Of a DNA stretch of 64,000 nt, positions 10,151 to 23,000 are shown one piece after another; the stretch's first letter is position 1; the number at the start of each line of letters is the position of its first letter. The DNA lies in the NCBI GenBank assembly GCA_013397795.1, contig VZTJ01003574.1:1864044-1928043 (forward strand), given 5' to 3'. This DNA is from Orthonyx spaldingii. Its lineage: Eukaryota > Chordata > Aves > Passeriformes > Orthonychidae. The position numbers and the translations under genes are program-made. The notes beneath the pieces are model-generated. The model saw only the letters and a program-made list of their open reading frames with translations. It searched no databases and was not told where the DNA came from.

Positions 10151-13100
10151 GAGATAATTCACTTCCATTTAAGGTCACAAGTAAATAGACTTCAAAATGA
10201 CAGCAGAAAGGAAAATGTTGTCTTTTCATGGCTTCATCATTGATGAATGGAACAGCCTTAGGTTGGGTCACTTCTTTTTGCCCGAGGACCCTCTGAAAAG
10301 AGGTCTGAAGCTTTCATACTCCAGTGCTTGCAATACAGATGGAACAGAGAATGTCTTTATGCTCATCATTCTTCGTGTCTTTCAGTGCCTGGAAGTAAAT
10401 GTGCTTGGTTACTGGTGCCTGGTGCCTCCTTTTCCCCTCCTTTGCTGCTGAGCTGTGAACAGTTGTACTCATAGGGGAAGGAGAGAGAACGGGAGGTGTT
10501 TGTGCTCAGGACTTCCCCCCAGGCAGCACACAAGTCCCATCCCCGTGTGTCTTCGTGCAGATGCTGAGAGCTGCACCTCTGTGGTGACGTGGGGAGCAGA
10601 GCATCCCCCAGTGAACGAGGGCTGCTGGGTTAAGCCCAGCTTGTGCCAAGAGGAGGCTCTGCATTATCTTCCTGCTCCATTAGAAAGTGTCAGAGCTGCT
10701 TTGGGCTGAGAATTGCCATCGAGGTCAGGAAGGAGGAGTGAGGAACAGCAAACATGAAGGTTCCTGAGACTTGTCACTATCATACCCAGGTCAGAGACCT
10801 CAGGAGTTTTGTGGTGTGGCCAGCAGAGAATTGGAAAACTTGTGTGCAACATCCCCTTGTTCCTTCAGTCGTGCTCCATATATCCTGCAGCAGCACAGGA
10901 GGAATCCCAGGACAGTTGTGGGCATCTCTGTGGGATTTGATGACTCTTGCTTGTGCTGTCACCCTCTATAAACTGAATGTGAAGTCTTGGCCTGAGAAAA
11001 AATTGTTGTGCCAAATACTGGAGGTCTGTTTGAAAAAGGTGTTGTTCTTGTGCTGAGTGTGGAGGGCAAAGCTGTGGCAAATATTTCCTTTCTTTTGCAA
11101 AATTGTCAGTGGCCATGCAAGTCCAAAAGCTGGGTGTGCCTTTGGGAAGTGGAGTTGGAAGGCAGCAAGTCCAGGCTGTATTTTTGCTAAATGTTGTTTG
11201 TCTCTGGAGAAGGGATACCCAGAAGGTGGATAAAGGGTGTTTGTGACGCTGTGTGAAAATTAAAACCAGAAACTGAGTTAATCTCTGGAACAAATTCCTG
11301 TTGTGGAGCTGTTTCAGGAACTGCACTGGTTTGGGGTGTAGAATCCCTTCTAGTCCAGTGGTCTTTTCCTTCCTCACCAGTTGGAAACCACTGGTTTAGT
11401 CCTTTTTTTTCATTATTTCCACTTGCAAAGTAGCATGTGCCCACCATTGCTTTTTTACTGTGCTCAGGCATCACTTTTAGCAAGTAAATGGCACAGAAAG
11501 GGAATTACCTTCTCCATCCTCCCTCCTCCAGTCCTTGGGCCATCATTTCTCTCGTCTCTTTATCTTGGTGCATACCCTGTATCAAATGGAATTTCCTAGT
11601 TCAGTGCTTGTATGGCCAAGTCTGGGAGGTACAGTGGCAGTGTGGTGGCATCCTTGGTTCCTCTGAACTCAACCTGTGCAAAATGCAGTCTGCGCAGAAT
11701 GTCTGCCACGTGAGCATGTCAAGCACAATCATTGTCAGTGCAAACACAGACCTGGAAAGAATATTATTCATTGCAACTTTGGGGAAATTAAATCAAACCC
11801 TCTTTCCGTTGTTGAGATAGGAGGTTTCTCCTCATGGTGCCAGCAAATTCTTTATTTGCCTCAGTAAGGTATTCATCCAATAAATTCTGAATGGCTTCAA
11901 AATAAAACTTATTTGAACTGTGCCAAATACTCTCTGTCATTTCTTCCTTCTCTTTCAGAAGTGAATCCCTTTATTTTTCTCATAACTCAATTCTAACTCT
12001 TGCAGTTCATAAATTGAAGGGGGGATTGCTGCTTTGTTATTACATGAGTTTTACCTTGTATGTGTTTGTTTTGATATCTGCTTCAAAAAGTTAGTCCTGA
12101 GCTCGGGAGAATGAACCATTATCTCTTTCAAGCTGATTTAGTCCAAGTGGAAGAAATTGCCTCTCTACTGCTACATGCACCGTGGAACCAAAGAGCTCTT
12201 GGATAATTTTGCTGAGGTTGCAACAGGGTCTTGCTTATAGTGCAGAGCTGATGTTTATTGTTCAGCATTTTCCAGAGAGCTTAACACATGGTTGCATATT
12301 AAAATAAAGATAGGAAAGGATAGTTTGTGACATGTAAGGTAGATTTGACAGGAAAATCCCTTACATTGCCCAGAGCTAAAGCAACACTGATGGAAATGAT
12401 GCAAACCTGGCTGATGTGCCTCAGCCCCAGGTGACAGAGGGGTGATGTGCCAGGCAGTGCCTGCCCATGTTCCATAGAGGTGGCACCCTGGGAAACTCCA
12501 GCTGGGCAGTGATAACAGCAATGCACAGCAATTTGATGCAGCCTCTCCCAGACTGCCCTGGCCTTGGCATTTCAGCTCGGGGTAAAACCATACTGTGGTT
12601 TGATTTTCTGCCTCATCATTCACCTTCAGGCACAGGTGCTAAAGAGTAGACCATAGAGAGAAGGTGTCATTTAGCAGTCACATTTTTCATTGTTCTTTAT
12701 TTTTATTAACATTATTTTTGTTTCATGTTTTTCAGATAAAATTAGCCTTCTGTCTCCTTTCCTCCCATTCTCCCACTCCCTGGCTATTTGGTGGTTGGAG
12801 TTGGGTTTTTGTTGTTGTTTTTCACCTTCCTCACTAACTGGGACATAAATTGTTTGAGCAAGAAGGAATTAGAGTAGGACAGATGGCACCACCTGCTGCT
12901 GGTGCTTTGCTCCTTGAAAGGCTTCCTGGCCACCGACTCTGTTTTGGGCAAGATGAGGAGTCAGGTTTCTCTACTTTCCTGAAGTCCAGAGAGTAGCTAT
13001 TATTCTGTTCTTCTTCCCTCTCTCTGCTGTGAGCAGCACTACATCCCATCTGCTGGTGGCAGGCAGGATAGAATCCCATTTTCTTGGAGGCTTTATGATC

Positions 13101-15658
13101 TTCAGGTTCTTCTGCCATTTCTGCTTCTGCTTTCCAGCCTTTGTTGCCAGCTCTGTGTCTTTTTGTCTATCCCTTCCCCTCCTTGAGAGTCCAGTTCTGG
13201 ACTGTACCAGTGAAGGGAGGATGCCAGCTGGGGAGGAGGAGGAGGAAAGAGAAGGTGAAAGGGAAAGGTCAGAAATTGCTGTGGTCCCTCGGTCCTGTGT
13301 GACCTGTGTCTGGCAGAGCTGCTGGTCCTGCCAAGATCAGGCTCTCCATGTGATGGTCATTGGGCTCCCTCCCACAGCTTACAGGGAGTATTCGAGAAAA
13401 ATGACACCCACAAACTAAACATGAAGAGTAGAGCCTGCTGACATCTTTCCAAACCCATTCCAAGCCTATCTAAAGTCTTTAGTGAACCTGATTATGAACA
13501 AATCACAATTGAAAAACCCGTGATTTCTCATCATAGAAATAAATTCTAATGGAGTCAAAGAAAAATGGGAAAGTTGCACTGGAGATCCTCAGCGATTTTC
13601 TGAGCTGAGATGTACCCAGAGGAGTGACTTTGGCTTGAATCTAAGTGAGGATTTAGCTCTTGTATCCAGTTACATGAAAAATACTCACTAATTACGTGTG
13701 TATCTCATCAGGAGCCCTGTCAAAGACCCCAGGCAGACTGGAAGTCTGACATTAGCTATGGTTAGTCAGGCAATGAATGGCACTATGTCCAAATATACAT
13801 GGGAGCAATAAGCAGTCCGAAACAAATGAATTTTTAATAATTGCAAGTGATAGCTGACATTTTTTTCTCCCCCTCACTCAAAAATGGCATCTGCATCTTC
13901 TAAAATGTAGAGAGGCATCTGTTGTTGGGGGAAATGTGCTCAAAATTGTGTTTTCTTTGCAATGGGCCAGAGCAATGGGTCTTCACATAGCAGCACTATG
14001 TTCCTTGCTTATGGGGCATTGAAGAAAAGAGTAATTTATCAGAATTGTTGTGTTAAGAGAACAACACCAGGACTTTGAGGCTTACTTGAATAAATAATCA
14101 TGTAAGGAAATATTAATTCTAATGGATTTCCTGTACATGCCATATGGGTGCAGGAATATTCATGAAGTGACTCACCTGATCATCCTTATCCCAAGTGCCT
14201 ACAGAAGAAGAAGACATTATTGAAGAAAAGTAACTTTCTTTTAAAACCAAACAAAAAATCCCCCTAAGAAACAAAACCATCAGAGGCTATGGTAGGCAAT
14301 TTAAATACTTTTTTTTAATCTTAAAAGCATATACACATCGTATTCCTGGTGGACTTAGCTTTAGATGTTTTTCCTAGAACTCTTCCTAATTAGCATACTG
14401 GCAGCCATTTCCCACTCTTTAAATTGCAGAAATCATCCACCTGGTGATTTCTGTTGACAACTTAGTGGAGAAATGTTCCTAGAAATCCCAGCTTTTTATC
14501 ACTACTTAAAAAACATCATATATGTATATTCAGGAAAAAAAACCCCCAAACCTGTATTTTTTTATGCTGCAGCCTTTTTTAGCTAACTCCTGACTTTTGT
14601 CTACTCTAGCAGAGTAGATGAAAGGGGAGCAGGGACCTGGAAGGGCAGGCTGATGCTGCTGAAGTTGTATTATGATATTGTCACTAATCTGTCCCCCAGC
14701 TCCAAGTTCTCTGCTTCAGGTCTGGTATAATAAAACCATGTAGCAATGAAACCTCTTTCTGTTTTCAACGAGCTCAGGGTGTCGCTGTGTTTTGGGTTAC
14801 AGCTGCAGGCTGATTTCCTTTCCTTCATCACTCACAGATCTGGAATCCTTTTCTTTCTCGTAAATTAACAGGAGATTTGGGAAAATCCTAAGTGCAAACA
14901 CACTTCTGCCAGGAACAGCACCAGGTACCTGTTCAGGTTGTGTTTTGTCAGTGCCATTAAACTCCTCTGTGAGTTCTTGTTCTGCCACAACATTCACTTA
15001 ATCTTTGCCCTATTGATTTAACCTAACAATCCATGTAGGTTCCTATCTGGAAAACCTGTGAAGGAATTGATGCAAAATGACCTCTTTCTGAAGCCTGCAG
15101 AAGAAATGCTGCTGAAGCTCAATCCTTAGCCCATAGTCCAATTTTAGTGGAGCTGTAAATGGGAAAGCCGGGCAGTCCATCTGGAGGAGGCTGCCCTGTG
15201 CATTAATTTCCCGTTCCACCGGCTTTCCCCACCTGCTAATGATGTGTTTGGCTGTGGGAGGCTGCCCTGCTGCCTCCACTGCTCCCAGGAGAGGGCAGCT
15301 CAGCTCCTTTGGATTGTGAGAATTCCTGCGGGAATTGTCAGCAAGTTTCAGGGTAGTTATGGCCAAGCCAGGAAGCGAATCCTGAGTTTGCACCCCGATG
15401 GCTGTTTGGAAGTGAAGTGTAATCAGCAAGGGGCTGAAGCTTTGGAGGGAAAGATATGTTCACAACTGGAACCTGGATTTTTCATTCCTGGCAGGTTGTT
15501 AGTTTTGTGATCTTTGGTGCTGTGGCCGAACTACCACACTCCCGACTTCCCTCTGTCTGTAGAAAAGAGATCTCAGTCTCTGTCTTGAGCCCTTCTCCGT
15601 GATGTCCCTCCCGCCAGGAGCCAGGGAGCGCTCACTGCTCTAAAGCCCTTCCTTGTGG
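10151..15658. other. Unique noncoding stretch
   Basis: No gene, RNA or named repeat was recognised. Short GA-rich patches near 13237-13265 and A/C-rich patches near 14240-14280 and 14530-14550 are simple sequence. A perfect 8-bp-arm hairpin (arms 14600-14607 and 14611-14618) lies near 14.6 kb. A mild rise in CpG content is seen from 15150 to 15660. A short minus-strand exon-like segment at 14176-14198 is listed separately. Confidence 0.5.
14176..14198 (-). other. Candidate 23-nt minus-strand microexon
   Basis: On the minus strand an excellent pyrimidine tract and acceptor ('cttcttcttctgtag') is followed by 23 nt and then a perfect consensus donor 'cag|gtgagt'. One frame through the 23 nt has no stop and would encode a short acidic peptide (TWDKDDQ). 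Signals this good on both sides of so short a segment are uncommon, but the window is large and no neighbouring exon in a matching phase was identified. Confidence 0.15.
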
Positions 15659-15909
15659 CAGGACGAGGGGAATGGCTTCAAACGGAAAGGCTTAGATTGG
15701 ATATTGGGAAGAAATTTTTTACTGTGAGGGTGGTGAGGCCCTGGCACAGGCTGCCCAGAGAAGCTGTGGCTGCCCCATCCCTGGAAGTGTTCAAGGCCAG
15801 GTTGGATGGGGCGTGGAGAAACCTGGGATAGTGGGAGGTGTCCCTGCCCATGGCAGGGGGTTGGAACTGGATGATCTTTGAGGTCCCATTGTGCAATGCA
15901 AAATTCTAG
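15659..15909 (+). mobile_element. CR1 LINE fragment, 3' end, plus orientation
   Basis: The best-preserved CR1 copy here: 'ggacgaggggaatggcttca', 'cttagattggatattggg', 'tttactgtgagggtggtgag', 'ctggcacaggctgcccagag', 'ggctgccccatccctgga', 'aggccaggttggatgggg', 'ggtgtccctgcccatggcag' and 'ttggaactggatgatctttg'. After 'gaggtccc' the expected 'ttccaacccaaaccattctatgatt' is replaced by degraded sequence ending in 'attctaga', so the last 20 or so bases are eroded. It is 5'-truncated and lacks any reverse transcriptase segment. Confidence 0.95.
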
Positions 15910-18241
15910 ATATTTACAGTAGGCTCATGATTTCTGGGAGAAGGTGGAAGCCATTGGAGGCAGCTGTTGGGGTGCACATCATTGTTGTACCTGCTGCAGA
16001 GATCACAGGGAAAAGATGCTACCTGTGACTTCCCCCCTGCCATTCATGATACTTTCAAAAAAGTGAAAATTGGGACCCAGGACCCAATCTTTCAACAGAC
16101 CACCTGACTTCAATTTTCACATGAATAGAGGAACAGTAAGGGCCACTAGAAAAATGCTGAAGAAGCCCAGAACAGAGAAATGTATGGCAAGATCTTGATG
16201 CAGTTCTTGCAAACTCTTCATTTTCCCACTTGGTCTTTCATTGAATGCAAACTGGAGTTTTCTTTAGATTAGAACTGTGAAATAACATATGGTTCTGAGG
16301 AATGGTTGCTTTGTTATAGAAGAAAACAGGGGCTTTCACTCTGTGAGCTGTCAAAAGAATGATGATAGTATCTTATGAAATGTAGTTTGTGCTTCATCTC
16401 ATGTTTGACTACAGAAAATTGTTTGAGCACTGACAAATGGTGTTAAGGGCAGCATGATCTACAGCGTTTGAGTCATGGCTGTGTTCTGCTGCGGGCTTGT
16501 GTGAGTTACTGAATGGTGCATCAGTTTCCCTCTCTGAGACAAAACATGAATAACACTGAGATCGAAAAGCAGTTTTAAACTGTAAATATTGTTACTATTA
16601 TTAAAGCATTTTTCTTTTTCTCCTTTTTGTCTGTAGTCTCAGGAAGTCTGAGTTATTGCCATGTGAATCTTTTTTATAGCTGGAAAGAAAAAGTCTGTTT
16701 TGTCTGGATTTTAACAAATGCTTCTCTTCATTAAGATTAAAAAAAACCCCAAAGCAGAAATTAATTTTGATGCAGCCTGGAAAAAAGTCATTCCCATTTT
16801 TAAACATATCTTTAACATCAGAGTAGCAGTGGAAATAAAGAGTTGGATTTATACAGAAATGTGAGGGAGAGAGGTGGGAAGCAGTGGAGATACTCCTCAG
16901 ACCGTGCACTTCGGGGTGATGGCCTTTGCTGAAGCCAGGACAAAATCCTGCCCCAAAGGACCTCAGCAGCCAATGCTGGAGCCACCACGGCAGAGGCTGC
17001 AGGGCTGTTCTCAGCCTTTCATTAGTGCCCTTTCAGTTTGTCTAAAGAACTTGAATATTCATGAAGCAGAACACCTCGGTGTCCTGCCTGTTAAGCAGAA
17101 GCTCTAATCAGGCCAGGGAGATTTTCCTTCCCCTGCCAGCTCAGCCACTGTTGGTCTGTGTTACAAACTGGATGAGCTCCAGGCAGAGAGGCCAAGCCTT
17201 TTGTGCCATCTTGGAAGAGAGGCCCTGGAGTTTGCTTTCCTGCTTCCCTGGGCTGCAGGGTGGTGGCCAAAGAAGTCACTTTTTGGGGCTTCTCTAGAGG
17301 GGTTTCATGCTCACCAAGAGGATGTGCTCAGTGGCTTGCACAGCACAGCCTCGGGACACACTCCTGTTCCACAGGAAAGCATTTCCTGGAAAAGGGGAGT
17401 CTTGTTTTAATCCCTGCTGTGAAATAGAGAATAGATGGATTTTCCATATCCTGTGTAAATGTCCTCGTTATGTTGGGTACAAGGCTTTTACTGTGCCCTT
17501 CCATTCTGGGAGTCTAGCCTGAAAAGAAAATAATCCAGCTGAAAACTTTGCGAGAACTTGGGCCCCTTTTAAAATATCACCACATAACCTCCTTCCCTGG
17601 AATGCCTTTTCTTAGCATTAGGAAGAAATGTCTGTCCCTGGCTTGGCTAGCTGATATTTTGGGTAAGAGTTGAGTCATGATATTCCCAAGCTTCTGTTTC
17701 TGCCTTTCCTATTTCTAGATAACCCTCTAAAGCCGTGTTAGCAGGACTGAACATGGAGCTGTTCTGTGCATTGCCTTCAAATATCAGTGTTTTATCCTGG
17801 GCTGACTTCCCAACTGGTTGTTTTTCAGTAATTTGCATCTCTCATGTTATTTTTTTCCCCCAAATATTAATTTAGCTCAGAAAATAGAGCACGCTGTGGG
17901 TAATCTCAGATAGCTGAGCTCTTCTGGAAGCTGATATGAGATAAACTGGTTCTCATTATGTTGCAGAGGGAGAGCAGAGGACCACACATGTTCATCTGAC
18001 ATCAGGAGCAATAATCTGGGTAGCACATGAAGAATTAGCAAAGTTCAAGGCATCTGAGCACAAGAGGGATTTTTGCTTTCCATTTGAGATTTTGAAAAAG
18101 CAATGATATACTGTTTAAGGTGATGAACTTAGGTATTAAAGTATTGCTTCAGCAAGCTCTTATCTTGGGTATTACAGTAAAGTGTGTTTCAATAGCAGTA
18201 GTCTTATATTGTAGCAAAACAATAAAATCAGAAAGACAATT
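15910..18241. other. Unique noncoding stretch, nothing recognised
   Basis: No repeat family, RNA gene or convincing exon was recognised. A/T-rich runs such as the one near 16739 ('aaaaaaaccccaaag') are simple sequence. Overlapping short open frames at 17061-17522 lie in moderately GC-rich sequence and have no domain I can name. Confidence 0.55.
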
Positions 18242-18323
18242 CTTGATCATTTGGGTAATAATAGCTTCTGATCTGTCCAGACCTTGATCATTTGGGTAAT
18301 AATAGCTTCTGATCTGTCCAGAC
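18242..18323 (+). repeat. Exact 41-bp tandem duplication (two copies)
   Basis: The unit beginning 'cttgatcatttgggtaataa' and ending 'gatctgtccagac' occurs twice, head to tail, with no differences (18242-18282 and 18283-18323). A few bases of a third copy ('ctt') follow. Identity between the copies points to a recent duplication or to an assembly or polymerase-slip artefact. The unit does not resemble CR1 or the LTR remnant. Confidence 0.95.
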
Positions 18324-20012
18324 CTTATCTATTGGAGAAGTCAGGTAGAAATCCTGTTGCATCTGTTTCCTAATGCACCTAGAATTATGTGGGAGCAGAA
18401 GGAAACACAGAAAAGTGAGGAGCTTCGATCTTGGGAAAGGTTTGTAGTGAGGCTGTTTCGGGGAGGCTTTTTTGTTAAAAGAACTCTTTTTTTGAAAAAG
18501 CCTTGCTGTTGTTCATGTGCTGCTTGTGCAGTGGGACATGCAGGTGGCAGCAGGCCATTGCAGGATCTTCTGCTTGTTGTAACAGGTCTTAGATTACAAG
18601 GGGAAACTGAGGAATCTGTTAAAATATTTCTCTCTGGCACTCTTTGTGCAGCCATCTGAGGACCTGAGTTCTCACCTCTGTAGTGGAGTGCAAGTGCTGG
18701 CTCTGTGATCCCAAAAATGATCCTCATTAGAGCTGCCAGCATAACCCTGGCAGCCTGGCACGGTGTTGTGGTTCGGGTATCAAGTGACAGATGAAGTGGG
18801 CAATAAACTTTGTTCAGGGATTTAAACTGTCACAGTCCCATCCAGGTAAAGCCCCAGAAATTTATGATGATAATTTTATTCTTAAAGTAGTAAGCTCCAT
18901 CAAATGCTGAAACATCTTCCGGCAACTAAGACTTCAGATTCTTCCCCAAGGCCATGTAACTCTTAGTTACTTTACATTTGACTTAAATTACTCCAGTTAA
19001 TATATCTTTGTCGTCTAACCTTTGCCAGAAAGGTCAAAATCATTTGCTAGCAAATGATAAACTCATTTCCTACCCAAGGACCCTCAGGAGTATAATGATT
19101 TCTTCAACTTACAAATATATTTCTGACCAGTGTGGGCAAACCTCGTAAAGGATTTTACTTTCTACCACCTGCTGTGCCCCATGTACCAATCCACTTCTAC
19201 AGGGGCTGCTCACCAGCTGAAGAGAGTAAGTCCTGCCACTATTTAAAAATAAATAAGTAAATAAATTCAGTACAGTTAGATGCATTTCCAGCTCCTTCCC
19301 TTTAGATGTGCTACGGGCCCTGTCAAATTACACCATGTGAAAGGCCAAGATAAGCAGGTTTCAGTCCTGCACCACTGACAGGTTTTCCATGCATAAACCC
19401 CACAGCTTTGAAGTCCATTATCTTGTAGTTCTGGGTTAGAAACTTCTTTTCTCTTGGAGAGAGGACCCCCTGCCTTCCACATCAGCTGGTCTTTCTCTCT
19501 CAGCCACAGGAATGCTCCTCGGCACCAAAGCCAACTTAGTTTCAGGTCATTTGTGAGGGTACAGTGTGTTCTATGAGTCAGACTCAGGATCACTAAAGTG
19601 TGTGGCTTCACTTAGGAAAAGTCATGCAGGAGCAATGGCAGAGGTGCTGGAGCTGTGGTGCAGTGCTGGAGTGAGCAGCAGGGTGAGGGGAGAGGTGGGA
19701 ATCCTCCCCTGGCGCTGGCCCCATGGATGCTGCAGAAGTTGTTCCCCTCATGATCTCTCCCCTGGTAACCCACAGAGGAGCCTGTCTGTGATTTCAGAGG
19801 TCAGGGTTAGGATCTTGCACACTTGGATCACCTCTGGGTGTCAGACTGGCAGCTGCCCAGGACAGGTGTTCTCAGGTTCAGCACCTGCCAGCAGTCTGGA
19901 CTTTGAGGTGCCAGCTTGGCTGGGATTTGTTGGAAATCCTGGTGGTGTGTGGAAATGCTGCTGTGCCCTGAGGTGTGAGCAGTGCGTGGCTCTGGCTACA
20001 GGTCTGCTGGAG
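18324..20012. other. Unique noncoding stretch
   Basis: Nothing recognised. A 'tgttgtggtt' string at 18767 resembles the start of the avian LTR family found at 28 kb, but the following bases do not continue the match. A 23-nt splice-like segment at 19203-19225 ('cttctacag' to 'aga|gtaagt') is probably chance. The 182-codon plus-strand frame that begins at 19566 has no recognisable domain. Confidence 0.5.
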
Positions 20013-20073
20013 TCATACACTCTCATGTGTAATGGATTCATACACTCAAATGTGTCCTGTGCAGGACACATTT
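20013..20073. repeat. 25-bp imperfect direct repeat overlapping a 12-bp-arm inverted repeat
   Basis: The string 'tcatacactctcatgtgt' at 20013 recurs at 20038 as 'tcatacactcaaatgtgt' (two differences, period 25). The second copy runs into a perfect inverted repeat: arm 'aaatgtgtcctg' (20048-20059), a 2-nt centre 'tg', and arm 'caggacacattt' (20062-20073). The arms could pair as a hairpin or cruciform, or be a palindromic protein-binding site. No transposon ends or target duplications were seen around it. Confidence 0.85.
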
Positions 20074-23000
20074 ATTTTATTTGTTTTTCAGCTCTTGCTG
20101 CAGTAACTTTCTGAAGTCATGCACATTCTCCACACAAAGCAAAGAAGAAAATATATTTAATTTGGTTTCATTTAGCAGCTACACCCTTTTGGCACAGCTT
20201 TCATTTACAACTGCAGTGATAAGTAAGTAATTCATCTTTCAGTGCAAATCAATAGGAGAATCTTGTTTCCTCTCCGTTTCCTTTCATTTTGTTTCTCTTT
20301 GCTACACTGCTTTTCTCCCGCCTGTCTAATCCCTCTGATGGGAAGCTCAGCCCTGCCAAGAGCTGCCTTTGGGTAATTGAGTCACTCACTCTTTCTCCTG
20401 CAATCTCTGGCCAGCTTCAGAAAGGCTGAAGCACTCAACTGCTGTTCATGTGTGCTTAAATTTAGCTGAGTGTAGTTGTGTGTATGAGCAGTTTTGTGAA
20501 AAGCTGTGTCTTATTTCCTAAACTGCACTGAGCTGGCTCATGGAGATCATCCTCTGGCAGCCCTGCTCTTCAGTCTCTGCTGTTTCCTCCGTGGGATCTC
20601 TGCTTCTTTGCTGCAAATGTCAGATGAATTGGGGAATAAATTTTGTCTGTGACATCTTTGCCTCCACTTTAGAGCCTCTGTCTATGTAAGAATGAGTAAG
20701 AAGGATTTTTTCTATGTTCTAATTTACAGCAGAACAGACAGTAACTTTCAGGGTGTTTGTGGTAGGTACCAGTGATTTGAAATCTTCTGGTCAAAAAGTG
20801 TCCTTTCCTGAATGTTTCAGTGGGGTTTCATTAGGGGTTTTGCCTTGTCCTTTTTCTAAGTATGTTGTTTTCATCAAAACCTTGAAAAATTTTAATTTGG
20901 ATATGATGGCAAAGCAGAAGGAAGCATCCTGAGACATCACTGGGGAATCTCTCTGCCTTCAGTCTCTTGCCTGAGCAAGTGTCCATGCCCAGACTGTGCA
21001 TCCTGTGGTGAACTGTTCTGTGGAGTATAACAGTTCTCTAAGTACTCTGCAGTGGCAACAGAGGGGAACTATTACTTGTTTTACTACCTAAAATATATGA
21101 CTTGCCCATAAAGGAGAATAGTGACATGAAGTACAGGACTGCAAAGCCACCAGGATGGCAGCATGAGCCAGAGGAGTTGTGAACAAAATTTCATCTGTTC
21201 AAGATGTTCTGCTTCTGCTTAAAATTTTCTTAGGAGTTTTAAATATTCATGTGAGTCTTTTCCTAATGGAATCCAGTTGTGGAACCACCTATAAACAGGG
21301 TCTCCTTTGCATTTCCTTGCCTTAGTGTTCTCCTGGGCATCGTTCAAATGAACTTTTGAACTGATGAGCAGAGCTGCTGCTTCTTCCTTTTTGTGGGAAG
21401 CACTTCTGGTGGGCAGCCAAAAGAATGGATTCTCCTTTCAGTTTAAATTAACAGCAGTTTTAATGAAGTAACTGAGCTGCAGTTAAACCTGCCACTTGTT
21501 AGCCTCATGTCATTTCAGTTGCTGCTGACATGTGGCATAGATATAAATTTTATTACTGGGAGCTTCCAGATGGAGAAACTGTCCAGTGCAGAGAACATCT
21601 CTCTATCAGTCACATCAGCACTGATAATAAACAATGAACATTAGTTGTTTCTTACCTGTTCATAAAGACTTCATTAAAATTTCCAGAAACAAGTTTTCAG
21701 ACCTAAAATGCAACTTTAGCTTTTCACTCAGTACAGGCAGCACTGTAAGTATCTATTGAGCCTTTTATCCATGGGTTTGGGGTGTGTACTGAATACAGAG
21801 AAGGGCCACCTATGTAGTAAAATATGGGTCTGTTTTAGTAGTTTGTTTGCAATAAAAGGAAAAAAAAAAACAACCAAATCAGGCAAAATTAGTCATAGTC
21901 CAGCAGAGGACAGGGTGTAGACCTGGCCTACCACTGCATGGGATTCAAATGTTCCCTATGTGCAGTTTTTGCTCGGAAAGATGGGTGCATTGTTTGCTAT
22001 TTTTAACTCATGGATGTGTGTCAGATTGTTAAGGAAACAATCAAACCCCATGCTGAACCAAAGAGCATAACCAAGAGGGGATAAACAACTGCTCACTTTT
22101 GAAGTTGCTTGTTGCTGGGACCAGCAAAAATCTGAAGATATTATTTATGCTGCTTCTACTAATTGCTGCTTCAGCTTGTCCAGCCTGGGGGTAAGGTCCC
22201 CACAGGCACCTTTTGAGGTGCATCTTAACTAGGCAAACCCACCAACCCTTAAACACTTCTAAAACAATGTCTGTGACAAAAGGAAGGTGACACGGGGTGT
22301 GATGCACAGCCAGGAGCTGGTGGGGCCTTTTAAGTCGTCTTTGGGCTTCGAGCACTGGCAATGCAGCTTTTATTCTGTGTTGCACTTCAGAGCTTTCCCC
22401 CACAACTCTGAGCCTTAACAATAGTTTTAAAACACTCTCCTGGTGATTCTTATATAAATGCAGGGCCTCTAGGAAAAAAACCCAGGCATGAAACTTGAGA
22501 TAAAATGTTGACAATGGGCACTGCTGTTCTTTGTGGGAACACCTCTCACCCGGTGGGGAGGTCTTGCATTATCACTTTCCCCTGTTTGAGACCAATTACT
22601 GCTGGGCAGGGAAGAAAGAATATGCAAGAAATCTGTCTAATAACCACTTTTGAGGGGCTTTTGTAGTGACTTTTTGTAGCTAGCAGTGTGCTAAACTGTT
22701 TACCTCCTAGAGAACGTTGCTGATGAAAGGCCCAAGGTAGTTTTAGCTGTAGCTTTTTGCAAATTCCCCTCAAAAAGACCCTTCTCTTCGTCACCCCTTT
22801 TGTTACCTCTTTCGTGCTTATTTTTATGGACATAACCCGAATTTTTATTGGAGCAAGTGAGGTCAAATTCAACCTCACCCTCTCTGCTGTGATTTGGGAA
22901 CTGCTTTTGTGTTCAGGGAACCATTGTTCTCCAGCCTCAGCTTGGAGAGTTCTCACAAGGATAACGCTATCTCATAAAATTAAAATCCATGCAGTCAATT

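Noticed and set aside
10007..10243. Phenylalanine-run and lysine/arginine-run proteins
   Set aside because: Both are translations of the CTT/poly-T tract on opposite strands.
10865..11377. 170-codon minus-strand open frame
   Set aside because: No recognisable domain, no supporting splice structure, length within chance expectation.
18763..18860. Possible second LTR starting with 'tgttgtggtt'
   Set aside because: Only about ten bases match the expected LTR start and the sequence diverges immediately.
19566..20114. 182-codon plus-strand open frame
   Set aside because: Near the chance maximum, lies in GC-richer sequence with fewer stops, contains the palindrome and direct repeat, and has no recognisable family features.
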